Below are positions 7,793 to 14,954 of a DNA stretch of 54,845 nucleotides, in pieces. Origin of the DNA: JBBDYQ01 sp035553855 (GTDB lineage: Bacteria > Actinomycetota > Thermoleophilia > Solirubrobacterales > Thermoleophilaceae); NCBI GenBank assembly GCA_035553855.1, contig DATMJO010000056.1, forward strand, positions 1 through 54,845, given 5' to 3'. A program made the translations under genes and the position numbers. Below the pieces are notes generated by a model, which worked only from the letters and a program-made list of their open reading frames with translations, was not told the origin of the DNA and made no database searches. Numbering within the stretch: the stretch's first letter is position 1; the number at the start of each line of letters is the position of its first letter.

Positions 7793-8872
7793 TCAGGCGG
7801 GGATGAACCCGCCGTCCTCGCGTCCCGCGAGCGCGAGGGCGGGCAGTTCCACGACGCCCGCGTCCGGCGTCGTCCGGCCGATCACCTGGGCGCCCGGGTG
7901 CCGGGCGCCCAGGAGCGCGACCGCCTCGGCGGCCTGCACCTCGGGAACCACGCAGCAGAACCCGCAGCCCATGTTGAAGACCTGCTGCATCTCGGCCTCG
8001 CCCGCGCCCGTGCGCTCGGCGATCAGGTCGAAGACCGGCGGCCGCGAGAGCGGCGAGTCGATGCGGTAGCCCACGTCGGCGTGCAGGCGCAGGAGGTTCA
8101 GCATCCCGCCGCTCGTGATGTGCGCGAGGCCGCGGGTGTCGAGGCCGCTCGCGAGCAGCTCGCGCACCGCCTTCACGTAGATGATCGTCGGGTCGAGCAG
8201 AACCTCGCCGGCGGAGCGGCCGCCGAGCTCCGAGGGGCGCTCCTGGAGGTCAGGGAACGCGCTTCGCGCGAGCGTCAGGCCGTTCGAGTGCACGCCGCTG
8301 GAGGGAAGCCCGATCACGGCGTCGCCGGGCTCGATCCGGTCCCCGAGCACGAGCGCGTCGAGGGCGACGATCCCGAACGACGCCCCGACCAGGTCGAAAC
8401 CGGTGGGGGACGGATGGCCCCGGATCAGCTCCGGCAGCTGGGCGAGCTCCCCGCCGGGGATCTCCACTCCGGCGTCCTCGGCGCCGGCCCGGAGGCCGGT
8501 GGCGATCTGGCGGAGGCGCTCCTCGTCCGCTTCCTCGACCGCGATGTAGTCGAGTACCGCGATCGGATCGGCTCCCACGCAGATGACGTCGTTCACGTTC
8601 ATCGCGATGCAGTCGATCCCCACCGTGTCGAAGCGGCCGAGCTGCTCGGCCACGACGATCTTAGATCCGACCCCGTCGGTGGACAGGGCGATCCCGGTAC
8701 GGTCGTCGATCCGCATGACCGCCGCGTAGTGGCCGCTGGGGACGACCGAGAACGACGGCCGCCCCGGGTCGATCCCGCGCAGCACCGAGACGAGCCCGGC
8801 GACCGCGCGCCCCGCCTGCGAGGTGTCGACGCCGGCGCGCGCGTACGCGCTGCCGCCGCTCACCACATCCAC
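7793..8872 (-). CDS. purM: Phosphoribosylformylglycinamidine cyclo-ligase (AIR synthase)
   Basis: 359 residues, matching the family. Catalyses ATP-dependent closure of FGAM to AIR in purine synthesis (cytosolic, dimeric). Seen: N-terminal YARAGVDTSQAG, the DGVGSK nucleotide loop, IDCIAMNVNDVICVGADP, GGELAQLPE, LPSSGVHSNG and HITSGGMLNL, all family hallmarks. GTG start at 8872 lies 13 bases inside the 3' end of the disrupted oxidase-like gene, indicating co-transcription with it. A GTG two codons later is an alternative. No other purine gene is next to it, so its presence between uppP and a kinase gene is a stand-alone placement. Confidence 0.95.
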   Translation of the reverse strand: MDVVSGGSAYARAGVDTSQAGRAVAGLVSVLRGIDPGRPSFSVVPSGHYAAVMRIDDRTGIALSTDGVGSKIVVAEQLGRFDTVGIDCIAMNVNDVICVGADPIAVLDYIAVEEADEERLRQIATGLRAGAEDAGVEIPGGELAQLPELIRGHPSPTGFDLVGASFGIVALDALVLGDRIEPGDAVIGLPSSGVHSNGLTLARSAFPDLQERPSELGGRSAGEVLLDPTIIYVKAVRELLASGLDTRGLAHITSGGMLNLLRLHADVGYRIDSPLSRPPVFDLIAERTGAGEAEMQQVFNMGCGFCCVVPEVQAAEAVALLGARHPGAQVIGRTTPDAGVVELPALALAGREDGGFIPA

Positions 8873-9257
8873 AGGTACGCGCTCTCGACCGTGACGCCGA
8901 TCACCACCTTGGCCGGCCTCCCGCGGAGCGGCACGCGCTCGCGCAGGTCGTCGTCGCGGCCGAGGATGGCGGTGCCCATGACGCGCAGCGTCTCCGCCAC
9001 CCCGGGCACCGTGAACAGCAGCGCGACACGTGGGTTCTCGAACAGGTCGCGGAAGGGGCGGGGCCGCCCTTCGGCGAGATGTCGCAATGGCCCCTCGCGT
9101 CCGAGGTCGCCAGCATCAGCAGGGGAGAATGCTCGATGAACGCGCGGCAATGCCCGTCCAGCGCCGCGATCTCCTTCATGCGCGCCCGCGGCAGCGGCTC
9201 GCCGTAGAGCGCCTGGATCTCGTCAGGCGACTCGACCGGCTTCCCGAACGGGGTCAT
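8860..9257 (-). pseudogene. Pyridoxamine 5'-phosphate oxidase-like flavoprotein, broken by internal deletion
   Basis: Two reading frames together make one split-barrel FMN protein of the MSMEG_1061-like subfamily. The 5' part (9257 to about 9075) reads MTPFGKPVESPDEIQ...HCRAFIEHSPLLMLATSDA...CDISPKGG. The 3' part, in another frame (about 9080 to 8860), reads RDLFENPRVALLFTVPG...ETLRVMGTA...VIGVTVESAYLW. The family normally has about 24 residues between the KGG and the RDLxENPRV motifs (a GFVRVLDDRTLAIPD-type segment). That segment is missing and the frame changes at the join. This is a deletion not divisible by three, so the product cannot be full length. The C-terminus is also shorter than usual, ending inside the purM start. 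Confidence 0.75.
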
Positions 9258-9266
9258 GGGCCGAGG

Positions 9267-10058
9267 CTACCGCGCCGCGATGAGGGACACGGCGCCAAGC
9301 GCCACGCGGTAGGCGGCGAACGGCGCGTACGACGGCGCCCGGTCGGCGCGGGCGACGAGCGGCGCCGCGAGCAGCGTGGACGCGAACGACGCGGCGGCGC
9401 CCGCCGCGAACGCGGCGGCGACGGGCGCGGGCAGCCCGCGGCGCGACAGGCGGGCACCCTTCAGCGCGGTCGCGCCGACGATCACCGGCAGCGCCGCCCG
9501 GCGCGACAGGCGGCTGGCGTCCGGGCGCCTGAAGCCGCGCAGCCTGGCGACCGTGAGCGTCGCGCCGTTGCGCGAGACCCCCGGCGCGAGCGCGGCCGCC
9601 TGGCCGATGCCGATCAAGAGGTGGTCGAGCGCTCGCGCGGTCGAGGCATCGCGGCGCGTCGGGACGCGGTCGGCGAGCATGAGGGCCGTCCCCGCGACGA
9701 TCTGGGCCCGGGCGATCGACCGGCGCCCGCCGAGACGCTGCTCGATCGGCCGCTCGAGTGTCAAGCCGATCAGCGCGGCCGGCGCGAACGACGCCGCGAT
9801 GTGGGCCACGCGCCGGAGCGTGAGGGTCCGGGCGACGTCGGCCACCTCCCCGCGCAGAACGATCAGCAGGGCGGCCGCGGTGCCGGCGTGGAGCGCGACC
9901 TCGAACGACTTGCGCAGCTCGGCGTCGAGGCCGTGATACGGCCAGCCGAGCAGCGAGGGGACGAGCGCGACGTGCCCGGAGCTCGAGACGGGGAGAAGCT
10001 CCGTGGGGCCCTGGAGCAGCCCGAGGGCGACTGCGTGCCGGAGCGGCAGCGCGCTCAG
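9267..10058 (-). CDS. uppP: Undecaprenyl-diphosphatase (UppP/BacA), predicted CTG start
   Basis: About 263 residues, the usual length. Integral membrane enzyme that removes a phosphate from undecaprenyl diphosphate to recycle the lipid carrier of wall and polysaccharide synthesis. Signatures: GLLQGPTELLPVSSSGH near the N-terminus and PGVSRNGATL in the second half (canonical PGxSRSG). No ATG, GTG or TTG precedes the first signature in this frame for a long distance. CTG at 10058 overlaps the dedA TGA as CTGA and gives the expected N-terminus (a second CTG three codons on is also possible). Nine bases separate its stop from the broken oxidase gene. Confidence 0.9.
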   Translation of the reverse strand: MSALPLRHAVALGLLQGPTELLPVSSSGHVALVPSLLGWPYHGLDAELRKSFEVALHAGTAAALLIVLRGEVADVARTLTLRRVAHIAASFAPAALIGLTLERPIEQRLGGRRSIARAQIVAGTALMLADRVPTRRDASTARALDHLLIGIGQAAALAPGVSRNGATLTVARLRGFRRPDASRLSRRAALPVIVGATALKGARLSRRGLPAPVAAAFAAGAAASFASTLLAAPLVARADRAPSYAPFAAYRVALGAVSLIAAR

Positions 10059-10711
10059 GCCGTCTCGCCCGCGGGCTCGCCCGCCGCCTCGCCGCCCCCG
10101 CCGCGCCTGCGGCGTATGAGCAGCCAGACTACGAAGGCGACGATCGTCGCGGCGACCGCGTAGTCGAAGTAGTGGAGCGAGTCCTTCCAGTCCTCCCAGC
10201 GGTTCCCGGCCTGCTGACCGATGAAGGTGAGCAGCAGTACCCATGGGATGCAGCCCGCGAGCGTGAGGACGCTGAAGCGCCAGAACGGCATCTTCGCGAC
10301 GCCCGCCGGCAGCGAGATGAAGGTCCGGATGATCGGCAGCATGCGGCTGAAGAAGACGGTGGCGTCGCCATGGCGCTCGAACCAGCGGTCCGCCCAGTCG
10401 AGATGGCTCTTCTTGATGTGCAGCTTCCTGCCGTGCTTCTCGAGGACGTCCACGCGCCCGTACCAGCCCACGGCGTATGCGATCCAGGAGCCGACGAGGT
10501 TGGCGACGGAGCCGACGGCGGTCGCCATGAACAGCGAGTACTCGCCCTCCGACACGTTGAACCCGGCGAACAGCATCGTCGCCTCGCTCGGCACCGGGAC
10601 GCACGCGCTCTCCAGCAGCATGAGCACGAAGACCCCGGTGAGGCCGAGCTCCCGGACCACGTCCACAGCCACCTCGACTATCGGGTCTGTGAGCGAGGCG
10701 ATGAGGAGCAT
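10055..10711 (-). CDS. DedA/VTT-family membrane protein
   Basis: 218 residues, ATG start at 10711. DedA proteins are inner-membrane proteins; some members flip undecaprenyl phosphate or phospholipid back across the membrane. Seen: hydrophobic segment with the family motif ESACVPVPSE (about 34-43), GSxxNLVGSWIAYAVGWYGR, FFSRMLPIIRTFISLPAG (family F-x-R-x-x-P-x-x-R), and GCIPWVLLLTFIGQQAG; the tail is Arg/Gly-rich. Overlap with uppP makes a functional pair plausible: UppP makes undecaprenyl phosphate outside and a DedA-type flippase returns it. The flippase role is inference from the neighbourhood. Confidence 0.9.
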   Translation of the reverse strand: MLLIASLTDPIVEVAVDVVRELGLTGVFVLMLLESACVPVPSEATMLFAGFNVSEGEYSLFMATAVGSVANLVGSWIAYAVGWYGRVDVLEKHGRKLHIKKSHLDWADRWFERHGDATVFFSRMLPIIRTFISLPAGVAKMPFWRFSVLTLAGCIPWVLLLTFIGQQAGNRWEDWKDSLHYFDYAVAATIVAFVVWLLIRRRRGGGGEAAGEPAGETA

Positions 10712-10818
10712 TTCGAGCGCATTAGGGTAACGGCCCGTGCCCGTGCCCCTGTCGCCACCTCGCTCGACGCGTACCGGATCGCCGGCGGGCTGACGGAGGT
10801 CGCGGAGGTGCTCGCCGC

Positions 10819-11811
10819 GTGCGCGTCTGGATAGATCTCACCAACAGCCCGCACGTGCTCGTGCTGGCGCCGCTGATCGAGTGCATGCGCGAGGACGGGC
10901 ACGAGGTCTCGGTGACCGCGCGCGACTTCGCCCAGACGCTCGAGCTCTGCGAGCGCCACGGGATCGAGCACACCGCGATCGGCCGTCACCGCGGTGGCCG
11001 CCTGCGGGACAAGGCGGCCGGCCTGGCCGGCCGCTCGCTCGAGTTGTGGCAGTGGGCGCGCGGCCGCCGGTTCGACCTCGCGGCGGGCCACGGCTCGAAC
11101 GACGTGTCGGTCGCGGCGCGCGTCCTCCGGATCCCGAGCGCGACCGCCTTCGACTACGAGTGGGCCACCGTCCAGCACAACGTCAACTGCCGGCTCGCCC
11201 GCGCAGTCGTGGTGCCGGACGCGATCCCGCCCGAGCGCCTCCACCGCTACGGTGCCCGCGGGAAGCTTCGTCGCTACGAGGGCCTCAAGGAGGAGTACTA
11301 CCTCGCGGGCTTCGAGCCCGACGGCGCCGTCCTCGCCGAACTGGGGCTCGACCCGGCGGAACCGATCGTGGTCGTGCGGACCCCGCCGGACGTCTCGCTC
11401 TACCACCGGTTCGACAACGACCTGTTCGGGCGCGTGCTCGACAGGGTCAGGGGAGCGCAGGCGGTGGTCCTCCCCCGGACTCCGTCCCAGCGCGCGGAGC
11501 TGGCGCGCGCGGGCGGTTTCGTGGTGCCGGAGCGGGCGATCGACGCGCCGAGCCTCATCGCCCACGCGGACCTGGTCATCTCGGCCGGCGGTACCATGAA
11601 CCGCGAGGCCGTGGCGCTCGGCACCCCCGTCTACACGACGTTCGAGGGGAGGCTGGGCGCGGTCGACGAGCGCCTGCTCGCCGACGGCCGCCTGCGCAGG
11701 CTGACCGATCCGGACGCGATCCTGGTCGAAAAGCGAGCGGCGGCCGCCGACGAACGGGTCCGCCGCGACCCCCGGGAGCTGGTGAGGCTCCTGATGACGG
11801 CCCTAGACTGA
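10819..11811 (+). CDS. DUF354 family protein (GT-B-like fold)
   Basis: 330 residues, GTG start (VRVWIDLTNSPHVLVLAPLI). The N-terminal VWIDLTNSPHV motif and the late HADLVISAGGTMNREAVALGTPVYTTF motif are characteristic of DUF354, a family resembling UDP-GlcNAc 2-epimerase/GT-B glycosyltransferases and generally found in polysaccharide loci of Bacteria and Archaea. The GGTMNREA segment corresponds to the nucleotide-sugar binding part of the fold. It opens the envelope polysaccharide region and is followed 17 bases later by the nucleotide-sugar dehydratase gene, so the two probably act on one sugar precursor. Exact reaction unknown. Confidence 0.85.
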   Translation: MRVWIDLTNSPHVLVLAPLIECMREDGHEVSVTARDFAQTLELCERHGIEHTAIGRHRGGRLRDKAAGLAGRSLELWQWARGRRFDLAAGHGSNDVSVAARVLRIPSATAFDYEWATVQHNVNCRLARAVVVPDAIPPERLHRYGARGKLRRYEGLKEEYYLAGFEPDGAVLAELGLDPAEPIVVVRTPPDVSLYHRFDNDLFGRVLDRVRGAQAVVLPRTPSQRAELARAGGFVVPERAIDAPSLIAHADLVISAGGTMNREAVALGTPVYTTFEGRLGAVDERLLADGRLRRLTDPDAILVEKRAAAADERVRRDPRELVRLLMTALD

Positions 11812-11828
11812 CCCCGACCCACGAGCCC

Positions 11829-13715
11829 GTGTCCACCCGCCTCCTGTCATCGGTGAGCATCCGGCGATCGGCCCAACTCGGGGTCGACGCCGTCCTCGTC
11901 GCGCTCGCGTACTGGCTGGCGTACCAGCTGCGCTTCGACGCGGGCGTGCCGGAGCGCTACACCGACCTGTTCACGAACACCGTCGCGCTCGTCGTCGTCG
12001 CGAAGCTGCTCTTGTTCGCGGCGTTCGGGCTCTACCACAAGCTCTGGCGCTTCGTGGACCAGAGGGACTTCGAGTCGATCGTCAAGGCGGCGGTCGTGGC
12101 GAGCCTGGTGCTCGTGGGCGGGCTGTTCCTCGGCTCGCCGCTCCTGACGGATGCCGACACCGACCCGCCCCGCGGCGTCGTGGCGTTCGACTTCCTCCTC
12201 ACGCTCGCGTTCCTCGTCGGCTCGCGCTTCGTGGTTCGAGCGCTGGCGGAGGGGCGTTTCCGCGGGCCCGCGCCGAGAAAGGGCGCCCGGGAGGTCCTGA
12301 TCGTCGGCGCCGGGAACGGTGGACAGGCGGTCGCGGGGGAGATGCGGCGCAACCCCGACCTGGGCGATGTCGCGATCGGGTTCGTGGACGACGACCCGCG
12401 CAAGCGCGGGATGCGGATCTCCGGGCTGAAGGTCTACGGCTCCACGGACGACCTGCCGCGGGTGCTCGACGACGCCGAGCCCGACGAGGTGATGATCGCC
12501 ATCCCCTCGGCGCCGGGCATCCTGCGCCAGAAGGTCGTCACCGCCTGCCGCGAGCGCGGCATCCCGGTCCGAACCCTGCCGACGGTCTTCGAGCTGCTCT
12601 CGGGCGGCGTCAACCTCATCCGGCAGGTCCGCGAGGTGCGCGTCGAGGACGTTCTCGGCCGCGAGCCCGTGCGGGCCGAGCTGGACCGCGTCGGCGCCTA
12701 CCTCTCGGGGCGCGTCGTGCTCGTGACCGGCGCGGGCGGCTCCATCGGGTCGGAGCTCTGCCGCCAGATCGCGCGGGTGGGCCCGGCCAAGCTCGTGCTC
12801 GTGGAGAACTCGGAGGGCGCCCTGTTCGAGATCCGCCGCGAGCTCGAGGACGACCGCCACTTCCGCCAGGACGTCGCGGTGCTCGCCGACTGCAAGGACG
12901 CCGTGCGGATGCGGGAGGTCTTCGCCGAGCACCGCCCGCACGTGGTCTTCCACGCCGCCGCCTACAAGCACGTGCCGCTGATGGAGGAGAACCCGGTCGA
13001 GGCCGTGCGCAACAACGCCGTCGGGACGCGCCTCGTCGCGGCCGCCGCCGGCGAGTCGGGGGCCGAGCGCTTCGTCCTCGTCTCCACCGACAAGGCCGTC
13101 ACGCCGGCCACGGCCATGGGGGCGTCCAAGGCGCTCGCCGAGTGGGCGGTCGAGGCCGCGCAGCATCGCCATCCGAACACCCGCTTCGCGACCGTCCGCT
13201 TCGGCAACGTGCTGGGCTCCTCCGGCTCGGTGGTCCCGATCTTCCGGAGGCAGATCGCCGCGGGCGGACCGGTCACCGTGACTGACGAGAAGATGACCAG
13301 GTACTTCATGACCATCCCGGAGGCGGTACAGCTCATCATCCGCTCCGGCGACCTCGGCTCGGGCGGGGAGGTCTACGTGCTCGAGATGGGCGACCCGGTG
13401 AAGATCATCGATCTCGCGCGCAACATGATCCGCCTGTCGGGGCATGAGCCCGATGTGGACATCGCGATCGAGGTCGTGGGCCGCCGCCCGGGAGAGAAGC
13501 TGCACGAGGAGCTGTTCAACCCCGACGAGCGCCCGCAGCCCACCCCTGCCGAGCGCATCGTCACGGCGCGGCGCGACCCGCTCGACCCCGACTGGGTCGA
13601 GACCGCCTTCCTGCGCGTCGAGGAGCTCGTCTACAACGGCGACGCGGCGTCGCTGGCGCGCATCGTCGCCGACCTCGCCGAGGAGCGGGCGGCCGCCGCG
13701 AAGCCGATCGCCTGA
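11829..13715 (+). CDS. Membrane-bound nucleotide-sugar 4,6-dehydratase (CapD/WbpM type)
   Basis: 628 residues from GTG at 11829. Architecture: four N-terminal membrane helices (to about residue 125), a CoA-binding-like Rossmann domain starting VLIVGAGNGGQAV (about 157), then an extended SDR domain with NAD(P) motif TGAGGSIGSELC near 299. Active-site region: STDKAVTPATAMGASK, the Ser-Met-Lys type of WbpM/FlaA1 dehydratases; HAAAYKHVPLMEENP is another family signature. These enzymes convert UDP-GlcNAc to a 4-keto-6-deoxy sugar for surface glycans. A CTG at 11809 would extend the protein by several residues, but the GTG is sufficient. Confidence 0.93.
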   Translation: MSTRLLSSVSIRRSAQLGVDAVLVALAYWLAYQLRFDAGVPERYTDLFTNTVALVVVAKLLLFAAFGLYHKLWRFVDQRDFESIVKAAVVASLVLVGGLFLGSPLLTDADTDPPRGVVAFDFLLTLAFLVGSRFVVRALAEGRFRGPAPRKGAREVLIVGAGNGGQAVAGEMRRNPDLGDVAIGFVDDDPRKRGMRISGLKVYGSTDDLPRVLDDAEPDEVMIAIPSAPGILRQKVVTACRERGIPVRTLPTVFELLSGGVNLIRQVREVRVEDVLGREPVRAELDRVGAYLSGRVVLVTGAGGSIGSELCRQIARVGPAKLVLVENSEGALFEIRRELEDDRHFRQDVAVLADCKDAVRMREVFAEHRPHVVFHAAAYKHVPLMEENPVEAVRNNAVGTRLVAAAAGESGAERFVLVSTDKAVTPATAMGASKALAEWAVEAAQHRHPNTRFATVRFGNVLGSSGSVVPIFRRQIAAGGPVTVTDEKMTRYFMTIPEAVQLIIRSGDLGSGGEVYVLEMGDPVKIIDLARNMIRLSGHEPDVDIAIEVVGRRPGEKLHEELFNPDERPQPTPAERIVTARRDPLDPDWVETAFLRVEELVYNGDAASLARIVADLAEERAAAAKPIA

Positions 13716-13752
13716 TGGCCGCGCTCCCCATTACCCTCGTGGCTTCGCTCTG

Positions 13753-14946
13753 ATGGAGATCATCCAGGACATCGGCTCCTACGCCGGGTTCGCGGCGGTA
13801 GTCGGTCTCGCCGTGCTGTCGGCCCTCTACTTCTCGCAGGCGCGGGACGTCAGGCGCCTGCGCGAGTGGGCGGGCCGCGCCCCGGAGCGCACGGCCCAGC
13901 TCGAGGCCGAGGCGGCCGCGCGCGCCACGGCGGCGGCGCGGCCGAGCGCGGTCCAGGCCCGTCCGCAGCCGAAGCCCGCGCAGGCCCAGGCCGCCGGGCC
14001 GAAGGCCCCGCCCGTCGCGGGGCCCGCCCAGGCCGCGGCGGCGGGCGCCGCCCCCGCGGTCGCGCAGGGCCCTGCGGCGGCCCCCGCGAAGGACGCGCAG
14101 CAGGGCGGCGGCGACGCCAAGGACGCGGCGGCCGGCGAGGGCGAGGGTGAACAGGCCGTGACCCCCGGTCCGCAGGTGCCGGCGACGGTCGGCTCCTCCG
14201 CCACCGAGAAGGAGGCGGAGAAGGAGGCAGTTGCCAAGCCGGGGCCGGCTGCGCCCTCCGCGCCGAAGGTCCCCGCCGTGCCCTCGCGCGGCCCTGGCCC
14301 GGCGACCGCCGCCGCGGGCGGGCCCGGCGCCCCGCGCCCGGCTGCCAACGGCGGATCGGCCGGCGCGCCCCCGAAGCTCCCCGCGCGTGCCGGGAACGGC
14401 CCGCGCACGGGCGTCCTCCCGGCCTCGGCCGCTGCGCGCGATCCGTGGTACCGCCGGATCCACTGGCCCGCCCCTCGCTACGTCGCGCTCCTGCTCGCCG
14501 GTGTCGTGATCGTGGGCGGAGGCGCCGCTTACGGCGTCGGGCAGATCCTGAGCGAGGACGAGCCCGCCACCACGCAGGCGCCGGCCGACGACGGCGACGA
14601 GCCCCCGCCCGAGGACGGCGACGGCGGCGGGACGGCCGCTCCGCAGCCCGTCAACCGCTCCACCGTCACGGTCTCAGTCCTCAACGGCACCACCGTCGGC
14701 GGGCTCGCGGCGCAGATCGCCGACAAGGTCGGCCAGGAGGGCTTCCAGGTCGGCAACATCGACAACGCGCTTGACCAGGCGAAGGCCGAATCCGCCGTCC
14801 TCTACGCGGCGGGCGCGCGCCAGGAGGGTCGCGAGGTCGCACGCGTGCTCGGGATCAGCCAGACCGAGCAGGTGGACCCGGAGACCCAGTCACGAGCCGG
14901 GAACGCGTCGGTCGTCGTGATCGTCGGCGCCGACCAGACCCGCTGA
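13753..14946 (+). CDS. LytR C-terminal domain protein with Ala/Pro-rich linker
   Basis: 397 residues. Start chosen at ATG 13753 (MEIIQDIGSYAGFAAVVGL), because upstream codons lie inside the dehydratase gene. Order: N-terminal hydrophobic helix (about 10-28), a 200-residue low-complexity region rich in Ala, Pro, Lys and Gln, a second membrane helix (about 240-262, YVALLLAGVVIVGGGAAYG), an acidic linker, and a LytR_C domain (about 300-397; VSVLNGTTVGGLAAQIADK). LytR_C is normally attached to LCP phosphotransferases that link glycopolymers to peptidoglycan; here the LCP catalytic domain is absent. It probably binds or scaffolds at the wall. Its stop nearly touches the stop of the convergent regulator gene. 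Confidence 0.8.
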   Translation: MEIIQDIGSYAGFAAVVGLAVLSALYFSQARDVRRLREWAGRAPERTAQLEAEAAARATAAARPSAVQARPQPKPAQAQAAGPKAPPVAGPAQAAAAGAAPAVAQGPAAAPAKDAQQGGGDAKDAAAGEGEGEQAVTPGPQVPATVGSSATEKEAEKEAVAKPGPAAPSAPKVPAVPSRGPGPATAAAGGPGAPRPAANGGSAGAPPKLPARAGNGPRTGVLPASAAARDPWYRRIHWPAPRYVALLLAGVVIVGGGAAYGVGQILSEDEPATTQAPADDGDEPPPEDGDGGGTAAPQPVNRSTVTVSVLNGTTVGGLAAQIADKVGQEGFQVGNIDNALDQAKAESAVLYAAGARQEGREVARVLGISQTEQVDPETQSRAGNASVVVIVGADQTR

Positions 14947-14954
14947 GGCTCAGC
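14942..14954. terminator. Stop-codon palindrome between convergent genes
   Basis: GCTGAG-g-CTCAGC: a 6-base-pair stem with a one-base centre that contains the TGA of the LytR_C gene and the TCA of the regulator gene. It has no T-tract, so a termination role is only possible. Confidence 0.3.

Noticed and set aside
10712..10818. A short protein-like tail (TSLDAYRIAGG and on) before the DUF354 gene
   Set aside because: No start codon, only about 26 residues, and it overlaps the promoter space between divergent genes; probably chance.
11809..11831. CTG at 11809 as start of the sugar dehydratase, as another CTGA overlap
   Set aside because: A canonical GTG at 11829 gives a complete membrane domain; the extra residues (LTPTHEP) show no conservation that I can recognise.
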